Notes under the pieces: model-generated
Seen by the model: only the letters and a program-made list of their open reading frames with translations
What the model was told of the DNA's origin: nothing
Databases searched by the model: none
Shown: in pieces, positions 12,919 through 25,408 of the stretch
How positions within the stretch are numbered: the first letter of the stretch is position 1
How the letters are laid out: every line of letters starts with the position of its first letter
Position numbers and translations under genes: made by a program
From: Wuchereria bancrofti
Taxonomy: Eukaryota; Nematoda; Chromadorea; Rhabditida; Onchocercidae
Assembly: GCA_005281725.1 (NCBI GenBank)
Contig: SSBO01000009.1
Coordinates: 6,386,303-6,450,302 of the forward strand
DNA length: 64,000 nucleotides
Direction: 5' to 3'

Positions 12919-15900
12919 CTAAGATGGTGGTGGTGGAGGAGGGGCAGGTGGTGCCAATAAGCTTGACAGATCCATTTTCGGTACCGGCGCTGGTGGTGGT
13001 GGTGGCGGAGGCATAAAACCAAGTCCAAGCGACATCGGAGGTGGTGGCGGTGGAACAGGCATAGGATATCGGCTCGTCGGCGGAGGTGGTACACCACCCC
13101 ACCCACGACCTGCTGGTGAACCCCAAGCAGCAGCATTAGGCATGTATGAAGGTCGTGGTCGAGGTGTATTGAAAAAGTGAATACCTTCAGTTGATACATT
13201 GCTGCTACCCAATGGTGGTTGTGCGCCACCCTTTGAATACCCTTCCATACCTGAAATGATCTCAATATAAATCGTTATTACATCTTATAGCAAAAGAGCA
13301 ATCTCCTTAAACAGCGATAAAAGTACTGCTGAATACCGGTGCCCCAATTCAACAAACAAAATTTGCATATTACTGATAAATCAATCAATATTATTGAGGG
13401 GAAAAATCCATAAGTAAGAAAAGTGTTAAAAGCCCCTCACCCCATTAGAAAATGCTGTAGCGTGACATTATCGTCTATACGGAGAGGTTAAAATTTTCTA
13501 CCACTATCAAACGTATATCACAAAGTATACCACAATTGTAAAAAAAAATGAAATACGAAGAAAATATCAATTTTTATCGTTCCGCATAATATGAAATCAA
13601 TAACTACGTGATATAACATATCCCATTCCCTCCTAACTTATTTCAATTTATATAACAACTTTTCAAAATCCGAACTGGCAGAAGGAAATATAGCTAGCAC
13701 AATCATATCTATAGCACGATACCTTCTTGTCTTGCTAAATTGATTCGAACGATCGGTGTACCCGTCGGTAGTGAATAATTCTTTGGCTGTAAATAATGAT
13801 ATTCGATCAAAAGCACTTGGCAACGATTTCACCAGTCATCATTTCACAAAGTCACAATAGCACCTTTGTCAGACTGTCTGTTACTGTATTTCAAGCATAC
13901 GAAAAATGAACATTTATAAGGGCAAAATGTCAGTCAAACGAAACGATTAATAAAAATTCTTGAAAATATCAAGTCTATCTAAATATTTCCTGCTATATAC
14001 TTACTTCTAATCATCTATTATTAGATGGTAAATGGAAGTTAGAAAGGATGAGACACCTTTCTGAAGTCAAATATTTGAAATATCATTCGCGTTCTACTAT
14101 GCAAATATCGTAATAATTCACTGGCTTAAAAATAATAGCAATAAGTCGTAATTTCCTTCCTATAAAATGATCTACAGCGGGAACTGTTCAATGCCTAACT
14201 CCTTCTTAAATTTATGATGTCAGCAAAATCGCAAACACGATTTTGAAACACTTCTTCATAAAAAATGTATAAGAAATGTAAAAATTAGAAACCTTATAAC
14301 CAGATCCCGCATTTCCAGTTCCCAAGCCTGCTTTTCCTGAAGCACCATATGGTTTCGATGCAGGTTTCTCTCCCAGCTCAGCCATCAATGCTGTGTACTA
14401 AAAAACTATGATTAAGAGTTTAGAAAAGGAATTACATAGAAACAGCGTCTTAATTGTAGAAAAAAAAAAAAGAAAAATGGATTTAAGTAAAAAAAGTGGC
14501 TACAAAAATGCCACAATAAAGGATAAGAAAACAAGAAGACCTCATCATCCATGCCACCATCTCCTACACTAAACACTCCACTCCCAGGTCGTGGATTTTT
14601 GCAATCTTTAGCAATATGCCCCGCAGCACCACACGCAGTACAAATAATATTTGCAGTAACATTTGGAGCATCCGGACATTCCCATCTGAAAATTATTTCA
14701 GAAAATACATGAGCAAGGTATGAACCAGTGATCGCTATCAAAGTGAGCTTACTAGAAATTCTGGGAAACCCAAAAGAATCATACATCTGAAGAGTTTGGA
14801 ATCTCATAAAACACAAATTTGTAGTGAATACTCACGTTTTATGCTCATCAGAGCCACAGTTACTACAACGGGCACCACTTGCCAAATCCTCAGGTCGCAG
14901 AGTACCATTCAAAAGTGCAAGCTCTCTCAGCTGCAGCTTACGCAATTCATTTTGACCATCAGGTATCATCAGTGCTTCATTTATAATTGATGTTATCTGG
15001 AAAAAGTAGATAACCTTTTAAAAATTTATGATTCTGAATGACTGTAGCAATATTCCGTTATAATAAAGCACTAAAGTCTAAATTTAAAACTATTATCAAT
15101 AAAAAATACTCCATCTTTAACATGACAAATCTAAAGTGGGAAAAAAATTAAAAAAAAGGAATATTCATTATCATAAGAAAACATGAAATACTGAAAAAAT
15201 AATCAAATGTCGTTTTCTTAAAATTCAGTGTTTCCACATGAATAAATTAGATCTTATTGGTAACCATATAAAATGCAAATTGTAAAATGCATATCAAAAT
15301 TTCAACACTCATGGCGAAGTAGAGGTTATTTAAAAGTTTGTTTCAAGGATTTCAACAAACAAATTTTTAAACACTCACAAAAACTATATTTTCGTACTCG
15401 ACAAAATTTTCAGGAAAAAAATAGCATGCATGTAGAATAATTAAAAATTTCTTACTTTTTCACATGCCTTTTTTATAACCGCATAATCAGTGCCAGTTAC
15501 ATAAGCATGAAGAGGTTCATTTTCACCAGGCATTGGTCCCTCACGACGTCCCAATTTGCCTTCTTTTACTGAGCCTTTACCGCGAATTATAATTTTGGCA
15601 CCTGTCTGAAACATTAAAAAAGAGCTCAACGTCTCCCACAGATTGCAGAGTGTTATACAACCAGGTGGAGCAGTTACTAATATGAAAAAAGATCATAACG
15701 CTAATTTAAATCCAATAAAAATCATGCATTAGATTAAATAAACAAATAACGATTTATGATTAGTATGCAAATAAAAAATAAAAAACCTCCGCTTCCAGAG
15801 CCTTCAGAGTATTTCCGCGTGGACCAATCAATAACCCAACAAAATTAATTTCGGGATGATTTTCTTGTGGTATCCAAACCTTGTCATGCAAACGTATTGT

Positions 15901-18900
15901 TGGTGCTCTAGAAGATAATGAATCAATTTGGGGATGATTTTTCTTATTGTCAAAAAAGTTTGCTAACTTCTTTTTCGACTTGTTGCACTACGTTATACAT
16001 CATTTGATTATAATATCGGAACTATATGAATGTAGCAGTAAGTTCTCTTGTAATAACCAGTACATTGATCATTATTACGTCCTACCAGGTAGTTTTGTTT
16101 TGTTTGGCACCGATCGTCCTTATTCATTTACAACAGAAAAGAAAAAATCAAAATATTCACGATCATTTAAATCCGTCCTTAGAATTAAAATTATAAAAAT
16201 GAATATGTAAAGCATGAAACAAATCAAAGACGCACCTGTAATCCGCTGGTGGCTTGAAGTTTGGATTTAATTTCAACAATGCCTGAATTTTTTCATGTCG
16301 CAACTGTTCCAATTCTTGCCTTTTTCGTATTTCACGGGTATTCAAACGTTTACCGCTGGCATCATAAATCGGTTCCGGCGATGGACTTCTGCAAAAAAGA
16401 TATGATGTAGGCTAAATGTAAGCATAAATGATAAAAGCTGAAAATTTTATTATTATTATCTTATTTGAACTGTTGAATTTCCCCAGCAGCATTTTTCCAC
16501 TCACGAAAAGCAGACGCTAAAAGGCTAAAAAAAAAGATTTGATTAGGATTAAGATTAGTAGCCTTTGCGGTGATGAGATCCTGAAAACAATTCTTTAGAT
16601 TTCAGGCGCGTGGAGGCGACGGATAATGTATTTCAAAGGTTGGATCATCAACATAGCCAACAAGAATTATTCGCCTAAATATATTTTTCATTCCATTCAT
16701 TTTTTCGACTAAAATTGGGCTAAAAAAATTTTTTAAAAAGTACGAGCTCAAAAAACTAAAGTTCTCCACGCTAAGCTTACACTAAAACGGCGGAGAACTA
16801 TGAAGTGGAAATGACTGAACCACTAATTAACAATCAAAAGTTTTATAATGATTCATGGTGCTTCGAGCAAGGAATGGTACTGATAATTAAAAAGCGTGCT
16901 GCACTTAATGAACCGAAAAGTTTAAATAGTCCTACCAAACTCACTTACCCCATGGGAGCGAAATACAAAAGAACTTAAAATTCATTAAATTGAAAAATTT
17001 CGAATAAAACTTGTGGTATGCATCATCTTGGTGAGTGAGCTGACAGATACAGGAATGAAGGAAGGCGTCCATCAACATCATAGATGTTCAGCTAGGCTAG
17101 AAATGGTTTGTTAAATTGTTGATTGTCAACAAAGCAGCAATAAACGTTATCGTTTATTGATTGATGAACCTTAAAGCTGGATCCGGATTGCCCATGAAAT
17201 CGCCAAGACGTAATTTTCGCGTTGCATCTTCCACTTCCAACTGAACTGAAATAGGTGGTTACGGGGCCACCCTCCCCCGTTTATTAGTTCACAACAAACA
17301 TTAACAGTTGCAACAACCGATCTGGCTCAAAATTTGAAGTGAAATTGAAAAAGTAGTGTGAAAAGGAAAAAAAAAGAGCAACGACGTAGTATTATGCTTA
17401 TGATATACATGCGGTCGTCTTTAATGGAGATCTACCATTACGTTCTCCCAGCTAATCTACACTTTCTACAACATGATTCCAGTGCCCTGGAATGTGCATT
17501 AATGTATCCCCAGTAATGAAATAAAGCTTACACATACCAATAACATCATACTCTATCAGATCCATAGCAGCAGTAAAATTTATGACAAATTAAAACAATA
17601 AAAAACAAAAATATTACGAACCTGATTAATCGACACTTCCTTGCATAATGAAATGTTTTAAGGACTTTTTAAAACCAATTTTTAATACATAATGCAAAAA
17701 ACATTAACAAGAAATATAAGTTCTTACGCAAATAAGCCTGTCGTTGATCATCGCTAAGATTTGACGGTAATATCGTTGGCATGCCCGGTACAAAAGACTT
17801 GTTGGTACTCCAACGTGATTTACGAGGCTTCTTTTCCGGTTGGCCAGTTTCACTTGCAACACCTGCTCCCTCATCTTCAGTTTTCAACTTATCAACTGCA
17901 AACATTTCGAATGTATAACATGATTTTTGCTTAAGAAACTGTTTGGTGCTAACTTACCAACTTCAGGACGTGCCAGTATTGGAAGTACTCCCTGTGCAGT
18001 CTTCAATTTTGCAGAGCCAACAGTAGTAGTCTGCAAAAATTATACTTCTGAACTATGCAAATCATCTTGTAGATAACATCACGAAGCGTGACGAGGTATA
18101 TTAAAAGATCTACTCATAAAATATTAAAAAATAAACACACATAAATTATCTACCATCGCAATTAACATGTACGGAAATGGGAATGTCATCAAAATTTATT
18201 CTCCAGTTAATTCTATAAAGCAAAAAATTGGCACACAGTTACTATGAATAACTTCTAAACGTATGGATATAGATGGAAGCTCACATTAGCTTGACTTTCT
18301 TGACTCTCACTTTGTTCTTCAGGCCCTTTTGGTGGAGAACCAGTACGATCTGAAACTGAATTCTGATTTTAATCGCTAACATAATTTTAATATACAATGC
18401 TTAATAAGAGGTTATTCAGTCTACCTCTACGCTTTTTATGTTTGCTTCTACTCCGACTTCGCCTACTGTGACTACCACTTCTTCTGCTTCGACTACGACT
18501 TCGTCGACGACTACGACTTTGACTTTTCTTGCTACGACTACGGCTGCGTCTACTGTGGCTACGCTTTCGTGAATGACGGCGATCGCGGGAACGTGAACGG
18601 CGTTTGCTATGGTTCCGTGAACGTGATCGTTTATGCTTATGTCGAGAACGAGATCGTGAACGGGAGGAACGCTGCTTTGGCGATAAATATTCCGAAACTG
18701 GTGGAGCATAAGATTCTAAAATTAATATATTATGCACAAATAAGAACTTCTAGATAGAGGATTTACTGCTTAACATAAAACATATAATTTTCCCATAAAA
18801 ATGAGAAAAGATGAATGTAAATATAAACAGCACATTCTGAAACAACACAGTAACAGAAAAAAAAAATAACGCGAGCGATAAAGAATAGCGAAAAATACTC

Positions 18901-19140
18901 TCAATATCCGCACAAAGTGGTATGGCCATCGAGAAATATCTATTCATTTTAAAATCTAAACTTCTTTCAACCACAAAATTAACCTGGGACATTTCCATTG
19001 CTCCCCTCTTCTGCACTATCCATTGTTTCAACAGTCGGTTCACCACCAGCAGCAGCAGCAGCAACAGCTGCCGCGCCAAATTTCCGCACAAATGGCATCG
19101 GTTCCGTATTACCACCAGTTTTGTCACGCGATCGCGACAT
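12919..19140 (-). CDS. sfa-1: Splicing factor 1 / branchpoint-binding protein
   Basis: Nuclear protein that recognises the intron branchpoint in early spliceosome assembly and partners U2AF large subunit (known of SF1). Thirteen exons join in phase to about 662 residues: 18984-19140, 18425-18715, 18285-18349 (or to 18355), 17958-18030, 17728-17895, 17170-17245, 16236-16388, 15787-15907, 15456-15605, 14836-14996, 14541-14685, 14301-14397, 12919-13250. In order: an RS domain (about 68-148), the U2AF-binding motif with KSRW (221-224) and PGMPT, the RSPSP phosphorylation motif near 277-281, the KH-QUA2 RNA-binding fold with GPRG at 356-359, two zinc knuckles (CX2CX4HX4C at 462-475 and 487-500) and a proline-rich tail. 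The N-terminal RS domain is an invertebrate trait of SF1. It lies 423 bases behind cyn-13, with a TTTTAG acceptor at 19175, as expected of a downstream operon gene. Confidence 0.96.
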
Positions 19141-19173
19141 ATCCCTTCGCTTTTTTTTAACAAAAGTAGTAAA

Positions 19174-19184
19174 ACTAAAACGAT
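19174..19184 (-). promoter_or_regulatory. Candidate trans-splice acceptor for sfa-1
   Basis: On the - strand the sequence ATCGTTTTAG ends about 35 bases before the sfa-1 start and has no upstream donor partner in a coding exon. In an operon such a site would receive a spliced leader (SL2-like in C. elegans; filarial worms use SL1 more broadly). The position fits, but only RNA ends can confirm it. Confidence 0.45.
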
Positions 19185-19562
19185 AGCTATAACCATATAT
19201 TGCAGGATTGTATTATGGAAACATTACAATTGCTAATTCTAACGATCATTGTTCAAAAGCGGATACTAATCTCAAGGAAGAGAGGAGCACCACGTTCTTA
19301 TACATACTTTAGTCTAACCACAAGATTTCAGAGAAAGATACTGATATAAAAACTCCATCTAGTTCTATGATCATTAGCATATTTATAAACAAGTATTGCC
19401 AATTAATGGTTACAAACCTTATAAAAGAAAACAAGCAATCTTTTTTCCATCTATTTATTTTGCCGTAACTTCTACGGCTATGTAGCAGAAATAATAAACT
19501 GTTTATAATTTTTATACATAAGCATGAATAAGACAACGAAAAATAATGCAAGACAATCGATA

Positions 19563-22232
19563 TTACAAATCTTCCACAGCTCCTATGTTGCTTTTCGTTT
19601 CCTGTTTCAGCTCACCACATTCCACAATTGTCACCTGAAATGCTACAGCGTATATAGAGCACAGCTACAGTTTTCGACATGAAAAAAGCCTTCCAGTCCA
19701 CCACGACATACCAAACTGCCAAGTCCACAAACCTCAGTATCTTAAATGACTCAATATTTGGTGAATGGAAGTCAAAATCATCGAAAGACATCCAAAGTCT
19801 AAGTACAAACTAAACAATAACTCTGAGCACTCTTTAAATTCCAAACACACACTAACATAGGTGACTTTATAAAAAAAAAAAAACATATAAACGTTGTTTT
19901 AAACAGTTTAATTCCAAATAAATAAAATATTGAACACTGCACTTTCTTCTGAGGGAAACAACCTATGAATAAGACGACAAAAAATATAATGATAACCTAT
20001 TATCACATTTTAAAACTACTGGCAAGAATCAACATACCTGCATCATAGGCTTTCCACTTTTACTTCCCTGTTGTTCGATCTGTTTGACAATGTTCATCCC
20101 TTCAACAACATGTCCAAAAACAACATGTTTATTATCTAGCCAATCCGTTTTTTCGGTGCAGATAAAAAACTGTGAACTATTCGTATCGGGTCCACAGTTT
20201 GCCATTGAAACAATCCCGGCCATAGTGTGTTTCAGCTGAAATTTTCGACAATCAAATCAATAGTATGTCACACGTCAAAACGCAAAGAAATCAGTGGAGG
20301 TTGCTTTACGCCAAATCAAAACTTTAAATCCCAAACCTTGAAATTTTCATCCGCAAATTTAGAACCATATATTGATTTTCCGCCTGTTCCATCTCCCTTC
20401 GTGAAATCCCCGGCTTGTATCATGAAACGTGGAATTATCCTATGAAAGTGTGATCCTAAAAAATACGTAATCTGATATAAAGAATGAGTTTGGAATATCA
20501 AACAGTACAACAAATTCTAAAGCAATGGCAAGTTATTTCCTTACCGACCAGAGCGGTCGAAATAAAGATTGTAAAAAACTGCAGAAAGTACAAAGCAAAG
20601 CTCAGTAGAAAAGTAAAAAATACCTTCGTAACCAAAACCCTTTTCTCCGGTACAGAGCTGCCGAAAATTTTCCGCTGTTTTTGGAACTACATCAGGCCGT
20701 AATTCGATCACTATTCTTCCTATATACCTATAGAAATTTACGCAAAATTATAAACAACATGCAGAAAGTTTCATAAATATTCAGACATGATGTCTAGATA
20801 AAGCCAATCAATGGACGTTTCCAAATGCGGGGGGGGGGAGGTAGGATGTACAAAATTCATCCGTTGCATATACGATTAAACACAAAAATCTAATTTGTAA
20901 CGGTAATATACTAAAAAATTTTCAATGCTCAATAACGATAACTGCAAAGTCCTACAATCACCATAAATTATAAGGACCTTTTGAAACCTAACCTGATTCC
21001 AATTTTGATTCCCAAGTATACTCGTGGAAGCAGAAGCTTAACTGTTCCTACCATTGGCTCAGGGACTGCATTGTTCTCCTCATCACATTCCTTCGATGTA
21101 CCTTCTCCAGTACCATACTAAAAATCCCATTCTCTTAGATATGTGCTATAGATTTCAAATTTTTATAGTTAGCAACATACCTTTGTTGATAAAAACGGAA
21201 ACTATGATAATTAATCGACAAACAGCCAAGTTACTATTGCAGCATGAAAATCCATGCTCGGAATGCGACAAATTTGGGAAGCATTTTCTGTATCCTGCCG
21301 GTGTTATTGATTTGTCGTTCGCTTCATATGCATTTTAGAAAAATGATTTTGGACAAAAAGTGCACGAATCTAATTTTGTTTAAAATTATTTTTGTTCTAA
21401 AATGCATATCAAATGAACAAGTCAACAATAAAAGTTAAGGAATAAGAGCCCAATGTGTGTAAAAAACTGTTCGTTGAATAAATCAATTTTGAATTTTAAG
21501 TCATAAATCCATAAGTGTTTAAGAAAGTTCAGCACTCAGTTAAGAGTGTAAGATTATGACAAAAATTGAAGTATAATTTTCCGCTCTAAGGTATTCCATA
21601 AATGTAACAGTAAAACTATGCAATCATAATGGTATAAATTCGCAATTACTATCAAATCTTACTTCTCAATACCAGTATATTTCGAACTTACAGTTTTAAG
21701 CCATTCGTCATCCGCCCATACCGGCCTTTGGCTTCTTTCATTTGCCTTTGGCGGTCGAGCAAAATTGCATCGGATTGTTCGCCCGAATAATTCCGAATCA
21801 TTCATATTATCTATTGCTGCAGCAGCATCTTCCGCAAGTTCATATTCCACAAATCTAAGGAAGGTATTCTAGAGATTCCGAAATATATAGCATGCTTATT
21901 ATATGTACAGCATACATATATATATCCAAAACAAGTGGTTAAAAGAGAATGTACAAAAGTTTTTGAGACCAGTGCTGGTCATCTCAGTCTTTCCTAAAAT
22001 GTTTGCTGCTGCAATGTAAACCATCTAGGACGATACTTCAATCAGAAAAAAAAAAAACAAACCCGAATCCACGATGCTTGCCCGTTTCATAATCCAAAGG
22101 AATTGATATGCTAACAATTTCACCGAAAGGTATAAATCCAGCTTGCAATATTTTCTCATTAACCTCTTCGCCAAAACCACCAACATACAGAGTTCGTTTT
22201 TTATTATGTGGAAAGTTGGTCGCCAAAGACAT
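19563..22232 (-). CDS. cyn-13: Cyclophilin E: RRM plus peptidyl-prolyl isomerase (nuclear)
   Basis: RNA-binding nuclear cyclophilin linked to the spliceosome in other animals (PPIE/CyP33). Seven exons join in phase to 316 residues: 22063-22232, 21692-21854, 20993-21117, 20624-20727, 20337-20455, 20038-20235, 19563-19634. An RRM spans about residues 13-90 with RNP-like motifs TLYVGGF and HRGFGFVEY. A linker follows, with the conserved [10 protein letters not shown] and then an acidic stretch. The cyclophilin domain from about 140 to 295 has the active-site FHRIIPRFM (Arg193), GGDF-like AGDF, NSSQFFI and the tryptophan of [11 protein letters not shown]. The C-terminal tail after VECGEL is longer than in human PPIE (301 residues). 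The ATG follows a TACTTTAG acceptor by 11 bases, a likely trans-splice site. It is the upstream partner of sfa-1; the shared splicing role fits co-transcription. Confidence 0.96.
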
Positions 22233-25200
22233 CGCTCTTAATCTAAAGTAATTCCAAAACATGCGATTTCGCGAAGTAAGTAAATAATGGCGCACGACAA
22301 TTTGAAAATGCATGTAAGTATGCGTATGATGAAAGCCGCCGACTTCTAATTAATAAAATATGACACAATTCAAAATCATGCGGACAGTTCTATATTTCCG
22401 AAAGTTGTAACACACTTTTTTGCATACTGTGAAATTCATTTTTTTATCCGTAACAATGGAGAAGACTTAAAAATCGCTACGGCTAAAACAACGTTGCGAT
22501 AAAAAATAAGACTACTTAGAGTGACAGAGTCAAAAAGAACTCACGTTATTCTGAATCCAAAAAACGCGTAAAATGTGTGTCATAGAAACCTCTTTCATCT
22601 CTCTTGCCCCCTTCCTTCCTCCAACGTATACAAATCCAAGTGAAATGTGCAAAATTGCAGTAAGTGACCCCATATATTAACCCCAAAGTGCAATCATACA
22701 ACACACAGCACAGCATACAACCTCACAGCCACTACGCATAACAATGATCAAGGGCACCGAACGATGTCGATTAGAGCGAAGTTTCGACACGATGGTAAAA
22801 GTCGTCCGTTCGGCATATACGATGTTCGTTATCTCGGTTCTACTGTACTTCAGGAGCTCATGATGTTTGATTTTAGGATGTTTATTCGTTGTTAAAGTAG
22901 AATTGTTAATTATGGCAAGGCTGGAGGTGATTGTTGGTTTTTTTTAAAAAGAAGGTTTATCTACATAAAATGAAGTTTGATTACCTGTCAAACTTCAAGC
23001 GTGGAAGACGACTACTGATTTATTTCTTGAAATGAATGTTTGTTGTTTCTAATGAGGGCAAAGGAATCTACTTTGAAGTAAACTGTCATATAATGAAGGT
23101 TATTAATATGGGGATTGAAAGCCAAAGTAATAAGTCGTAGATGAATGATAAAAGCAAGAGGAGATGTTGGTGTTGCATTTTTGCATTTGTACTTGTTGCT
23201 AATGGCAGGATAAATGAATTAAACGGGAATACTGCATATCCTCATGTCTTAATTTGTTACCTTTGATGTTTTCTTTGATACTTTCCTCCTTAAAATTGTG
23301 AGAGAAAATGCCTATGCTTTTGAATGAATCCAGTGTTTATTAATCTTTTATCGTTTACGAATCGGGAAACTTCTCGAAACGCATGTAACTATCATCTTTT
23401 GTAATGTTTGATTTCTGTGAAACTCATTTGTGCACTTCATGTTTTTCATGTTGATATTTGAGTCGCTTCGAAGTTTTTTATATTTCCTTTGTGCCAGTTT
23501 GGTAAGGAATTTCATAAGAGATTTTCGGTCATTCAATGTCCCGTCCCAGTCATGAATGGTTATCGTACGTGTACTGGTTAGGAGGATGTTTGAAATTAGT
23601 TGTTTTACTTGAATGCATTGTTAATTAACCAACTGAATGGCAGCCCTGCAGATTAGAAAAACTACAATTAAATTCCATCTTGATTCGTGAAAATTTGCCT
23701 TCTTAATCTTGTTAACAATTGCACTTCTACATTTTCATGTATCAGAAGATTTTCTATCCTGTATTTGCTACTGGTTCTGCTTACGTTTAGCATGACGGCA
23801 AATTCTTGGTATAATTCGGCATATAAGGATTCAGATTTTTAAATCCACTTATTGATTCGCAAACAGCGTATGTAATATTCGCAAGATCTATTCATATCTG
23901 GATTTGATACAGAATTATATGAATTGTGCATCTTTTATGTGAAGTTTAGATCTGCAGCACTGCTGCTGTTTATATGTCTTTTAAAATTGTGACTTTGTAC
24001 GTGTAAATCATGTGAACGATATTTCAAGCACTTTCCGAGAGTTCATATCTTATTCAAAAAAACGAAGCGAGATGAGTATCTATACATAAAGTCTTTGATT
24101 ATAATTTTGTATTTTATTATACGATATTCAAACTGTTTGGGTAATGTTACAATGGATAAAGCACAAGGATATCGTGGATTTAAACGGAGTTATAAAAATA
24201 TCACCTGTATCTCTGCTTCACAAAAAGAAAAAAAAAACGAATACGTTTCGAAACCACTTGAAAGAAGCAATGGGACACAACTATATACAGCAAAAATATA
24301 TTGAAAAGAGAAAATGAAGCATTAAAGCGAACAGGAAGTGTAAATTACAAGTATACGATTAATAAACCAGATTAGGACACCGGGGACATATTGCTGCTGA
24401 GTGAAGCAGCTCTTAAATAAAAATACTTGGTGACCGCGTAAAACGAAGCTATACTATCGTTCTGTAGTGCTTTGATCTTGCTGCATATTTATCTCTCCTA
24501 AACATTGTTCAGACTTTCAATAAATTCTCAACTCTTTATTGGATTGAATGGAGTTAGATGCAAGTAAAAAATGTGGATTGCAAGTAGCTTCAAGTAACTT
24601 ATATAGGACGCAATCACACTATGACAATTTGGAAAGTGTCATACTTACAGCCTTGTCAGTGCTGCGCCTCGAATGGTTACTGTTGGACCTTTTAATTTCT
24701 AAAAGCACGCTTCAAATTTCATTTTTTCGAATTCATCATTTTTTCGAATTCATCCTTCAAATTTTTTTTCGCATTTTTTTTTTCGAAAATGCAGTGTGAG
24801 GTCCGTATCTACAAGTAACCTCTCTAATAAATTAGGCAAATCTAATCTGTGCAACTGGAGGACAGGCAACAAAAAGGCTATTTTCTAAATATATGCATAG
24901 ACGATTGCAACGGAATACGAGAAAGATTATAAACCAAATATGCTATGGTACTAAGCAAAAGGATAAAGCTTTACGATGACAATTCTCCAATAGATAGAAA
25001 ATTTCCTCATTTGAACAAAAAGGAAGCTAGCAGAAATTTGTCTCACAAAAATTACGTTTTTATTTGTGCTGTAAGGTGTTTTTTGTCAGTTCCCAGTAAC
25101 TTATCCCTTAATAGCTATAAATTAAAAAGATTCGGGACTGCTTTTTATGAATCACTCTTAAGATTCTTAAGTTCTCACCTACACTCCTCCTTTTCCAGAA

Positions 25201-25408
25201 AGTCAGGAAAGAAAAAAGCAAAAAGGTCATTTTCGACACTCCTTGTTGATTTTATTCACTTCACTTTCATATTTCCTTCCTTTCCTAACTTATGCTTTCC
25301 AAATCTTTTTAAAATTTGGATAAATGAACTAAGTCTCTAGCCAATTCCATTAATAACTCCAATTTCTACAGCTGCTAAAAGATGACTCAAGAAAAACCAG
25401 AAAATCGA
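22233..25408. other. Intergenic stretch holding the presumed cyn-13/sfa-1 promoter
   Basis: About 3.2 kb upstream of cyn-13 and downstream of kel-8. No gene supported. The sequence just above 22232 should contain the operon promoter, but I recognise no specific element. A short tandem repeat lies at 24721-24754. The + strand frames at 24548-24799 and 24945-25340 are low-complexity and lack family signatures. An AATAAA on the - strand near 25251-25256 is a plausible kel-8 polyadenylation signal. Confidence 0.6.
24721..24754. repeat. Two-copy tandem repeat, 17-base unit
   Basis: ATTTTTTCGAATTCATC is present twice head to tail, followed by a related T-rich tail ending near 24790. It lies in the intergenic region between kel-8 and cyn-13. 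Confidence 0.8.

Noticed and set aside
12878..13265. Two extra - strand frames of 82 and 124 codons
   Set aside because: They are other registers of the proline-rich sfa-1 terminal exon; low-complexity repeats keep all frames open.
18416..18757. Frames of 97 codons (-) and 62 codons (+)
   Set aside because: Shadows of the repetitive RS-domain exon of sfa-1.
20829..20838. Run of G in a cyn-13 intron
   Set aside because: A simple homopolymer; no evidence for a function such as a quadruplex, which needs several runs.
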